A stretch of DNA of 7,134 nucleotides from Paracoccaceae bacterium (GTDB lineage: Bacteria > Pseudomonadota > Alphaproteobacteria > Rhodobacterales > Rhodobacteraceae): contig JAAUPC010000181.1 in the NCBI GenBank assembly GCA_012036325.1, positions 1-7,134 on the forward strand, given 5' to 3'. The notes under the pieces were generated by a model. That model was given only the letters and a program-made list of their open reading frames with translations. It searched no databases and was not told the DNA's origin. Shown here piece by piece: positions 6,065 through 7,134 of this stretch (positions are counted from its first letter, which is position 1; each line of letters opens with the position of its first letter). The position numbers and the translations under genes are program-made.

Positions 6065-6483
6065 GGCTGCGTGCGACGGCCCCGGAGCATCGGCACGAGG
6101 AACAAGGCCAGGAAGACCAGGTTTGCCGCCAGGTTGATCGGCGCCCCGGCCAGAAGAGAGGCAAAGCTGTCCAGCCCGAACCAGGCCAGGATAGCGGTCA
6201 GGATGATCGGGCGGATCGTTTCGGGGTCACGGGCTAGGGGTGCCCCGGCAAGTTGCCAGATCATCACGCCCCAGCCGAATGTGATGCCGCCAAGGATTGC
6301 GGCCAGAAGGCGGGCTTCACTGCTGGCCAGCGTCTGGGCCCCATCGAAGGGCCAGAGGACGGCATCAATCAGCAGCGCCGTCGGGGGGGACAACGGCGGA
6401 TAGGCCGCAAGCGCGCAGGCCAGACCAAAGCCGATCAGCGCCACGGCAGCGGCAAAGCGCAGGCCTTTTTGTTCGGATGTCAT
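6058..6483 (-). CDS. small multi-pass membrane protein of unknown function
   Basis: A 141-residue protein I cannot assign to a named family. Probable membrane segments lie at about 9-27, 58-80, 91-110 and 113-132, with a weaker hydrophobic stretch at 34-46. The N-terminus is polar, and the end is basic (R-G-R-R), suggesting a cytoplasmic C-terminus. Notable residues are W-P-F-D-G-A-Q-T (44-51) before segment 2, G-W-G-V-M-I-W (70-76) in it, W-F-G-L-D-S (100-105) in segment 3 and G-A-P-I-N just before segment 4. I chose ATG 6483 over the in-frame ATG 6498 because GGAGA lies seven bases before 6483 and overlaps the codons after 6498. The gene is convergent with the CoA-transferase and divergent from the XRE regulator. 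The regulator may control it, which is inference from position only. Codon use is like its neighbours, so recent transfer is not suggested. Confidence 0.8.
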   Translation of the reverse strand: MTSEQKGLRFAAAVALIGFGLACALAAYPPLSPPTALLIDAVLWPFDGAQTLASSEARLLAAILGGITFGWGVMIWQLAGAPLARDPETIRPIILTAILAWFGLDSFASLLAGAPINLAANLVFLALFLVPMLRGRRTQPA

Positions 6484-6490
6484 CACTTCG

Positions 6491-6495
6491 TCTCC
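6491..6495 (-). promoter_or_regulatory. ribosome binding site deciding the start of the small membrane protein
   Basis: GGAGA on the minus strand, seven bases before ATG 6483. Because it directly follows the alternative ATG at 6496-6498, it argues for the downstream start and a protein of 141 rather than 146 residues. Confidence 0.6.
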
Positions 6496-6498
6496 CAT

Positions 6499-6607
6499 TA
6501 TCGGTGATGACGCGGGTAAACCTCAGTTACGGCGGGCATCCAATTCCCTGCCAGGTAAGTGAAATGCCACCGTCGCTGCGCTAGGTTGGCGGTAAGGAGG
6601 GGCGGGT
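6499..6607. promoter_or_regulatory. divergent promoter region of the XRE regulator and the membrane protein gene
   Basis: These 109 bases separate two divergent genes and should contain both promoters and probably the regulator's own binding site. On the plus strand GTGAAA (6559-6564) and TAGGTT (6582-6587), 17 bases apart, are a modest promoter candidate. The arms GCCACC (6566-6571) and GGTTGGC (6584-6590) form an imperfect inverted repeat (one bulged base) overlapping that -10, a possible operator. No good minus-strand promoter boxes stand out. Confidence 0.35.
6593..6600 (+). promoter_or_regulatory. strong ribosome binding site of the XRE regulator
   Basis: TAAGGAGG is complementary to the 3' end of 16S rRNA over its full length and lies seven bases before ATG 6608. 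It is the strongest Shine-Dalgarno in the window and fixes the regulator's start. Confidence 0.85.
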
Positions 6608-7134
6608 ATGCAGGAATTTCCGGTGGTCTTGAAGGATTGGCGGCGCACGCGGCGGCTGAGCCAGCTGCAGCTTTCGGTCGAGGCGGGGGTATCGGCGCGT
6701 CACCTTGCCTTTCTGGAAACCGGCCGCGCCCGCCCCTCGCGCGGGATGGTGCTGCGGCTGGCCGAAGTGCTGGGCCTGCCAAGGGCCGAAGCGAATGGGA
6801 TGCTCGGGGCGGCCGGATTTTCGGCGCAGTTTCCGGTGTTGGGTCTGGATGCGGCGGGCATGGCCGAGGTGCGCCGCGCGATGGACTGGACGATCCAGCG
6901 CCACGCCCCCTACCCCGCCATCATCATGGACCGGCTTTGGCGGATCGTGGCGCTGAACGGCCCGGCACAGCGGATCTTCGGCCCAGCAGGCTTTGCCGAA
7001 GGGGCAAGCCTTCTGGCGGCGCTGGCGGACCTGCCCGGTTCCGCCGGCCCTGACTCGAGAACATGGCCGAGACAGGTTGGGCCGCATCACACGCTGATGC
7101 GCCTCAGGGCCGAAAGCGCACGGGCGGGCGGGCT
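6608..7134 (+). CDS. XRE-family transcription regulator with MmyB-like ligand-binding domain (3' end outside window)
   Basis: The frame is open from ATG 6608 to the right edge (175 codons plus two bases). Residues about 7-61 form a classic XRE helix-turn-helix, including W-R-R-T-R-R-L-S-Q-L-Q-L-S, A-G-V-S-A-R-H-L-A-F-L-E-T-G-R-A-R-P-S and L-R-L-A-E-V-L-G-L. From about 85 the sequence matches the start of the MmyB-like, PAS-related domain (R-H-A-P-Y-P-A-I-I-M-D-R-L-W-R-I-V-A-L-N, 98-117). Such regulators are thought to bind a small, possibly fatty, ligand and control nearby genes. A strong Shine-Dalgarno at 6593-6600 fixes the start. Residues 149-159 look unlike the family, while another frame there reads more like it, so a pair of compensating frameshifts is possible (see findings). 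The divergent membrane protein gene is the likeliest target apart from autoregulation. The domain assignment is firm; ligand and targets are unknown. Confidence 0.88.
   Translation, partial: MQEFPVVLKDWRRTRRLSQLQLSVEAGVSARHLAFLETGRARPSRGMVLRLAEVLGLPRAEANGMLGAAGFSAQFPVLGLDAAGMAEVRRAMDWTIQRHAPYPAIIMDRLWRIVALNGPAQRIFGPAGFAEGASLLAALADLPGSAGPDSRTWPRQVGPHHTLMRLRAESARAGG

Overview
The window reads as a chromosomal segment of a high-GC alphaproteobacterium. The mix of protein types (a short opacity-type porin, an Uup-like ABC-F ATPase, a family III CoA-transferase, an XRE/MmyB-like regulator) and the codon use fit the Rhodobacterales (Rhodobacter/Paracoccus relatives). That assignment is inference: there is no rRNA or other marker gene. 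Eight protein genes cover nearly all of the sequence. I see no tRNA, rRNA, insertion sequence, CRISPR array or prophage gene.

Layout. (1) Positions 1-2102, plus strand: a tightly packed run of three genes. The 3' part of a PLP-dependent aromatic amino acid decarboxylase is followed by a TPM-domain membrane protein with a zinc ribbon, then a small secreted protein of unknown function. Each start codon overlaps the stop codon before it. (2) A hairpin at 2136-2163 lies between this run and the convergent minus-strand genes. (3) Positions 2180-4818, minus strand: an Uup-type ABC-F ATPase gene upstream and a small outer-membrane beta-barrel gene downstream, separated by 233 bases. (4) A 97-base divergent promoter region, then a CaiB/BaiF (family III) CoA-transferase on the plus strand, 4916-6061. 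(5) A minus-strand gene for a small multi-pass membrane protein, 6058-6483, whose stop codon overlaps the CoA-transferase stop. (6) A second divergent region, then an XRE-family regulator with the start of an MmyB-like sensor domain, cut off by the right edge.

Functionally this looks like a housekeeping and metabolic neighbourhood, not one dedicated system. The first three genes are probably co-transcribed. The ABC-F ATPase and CoA-transferase genes share an upstream region and may be co-regulated only for that reason. The XRE regulator gene is divergent from the small membrane protein gene, which makes that gene a candidate target alongside autoregulation. I did not find convincing evidence of a new defence, mobile or biosynthetic system. 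The observations most worth checking are a possible pair of compensating frameshifts in the XRE gene near 7050-7084, a probably leaderless ABC-F mRNA, the start/stop-coupled operon with an AT-rich internal junction, and the stop codons shared within a palindrome at 6055-6064.
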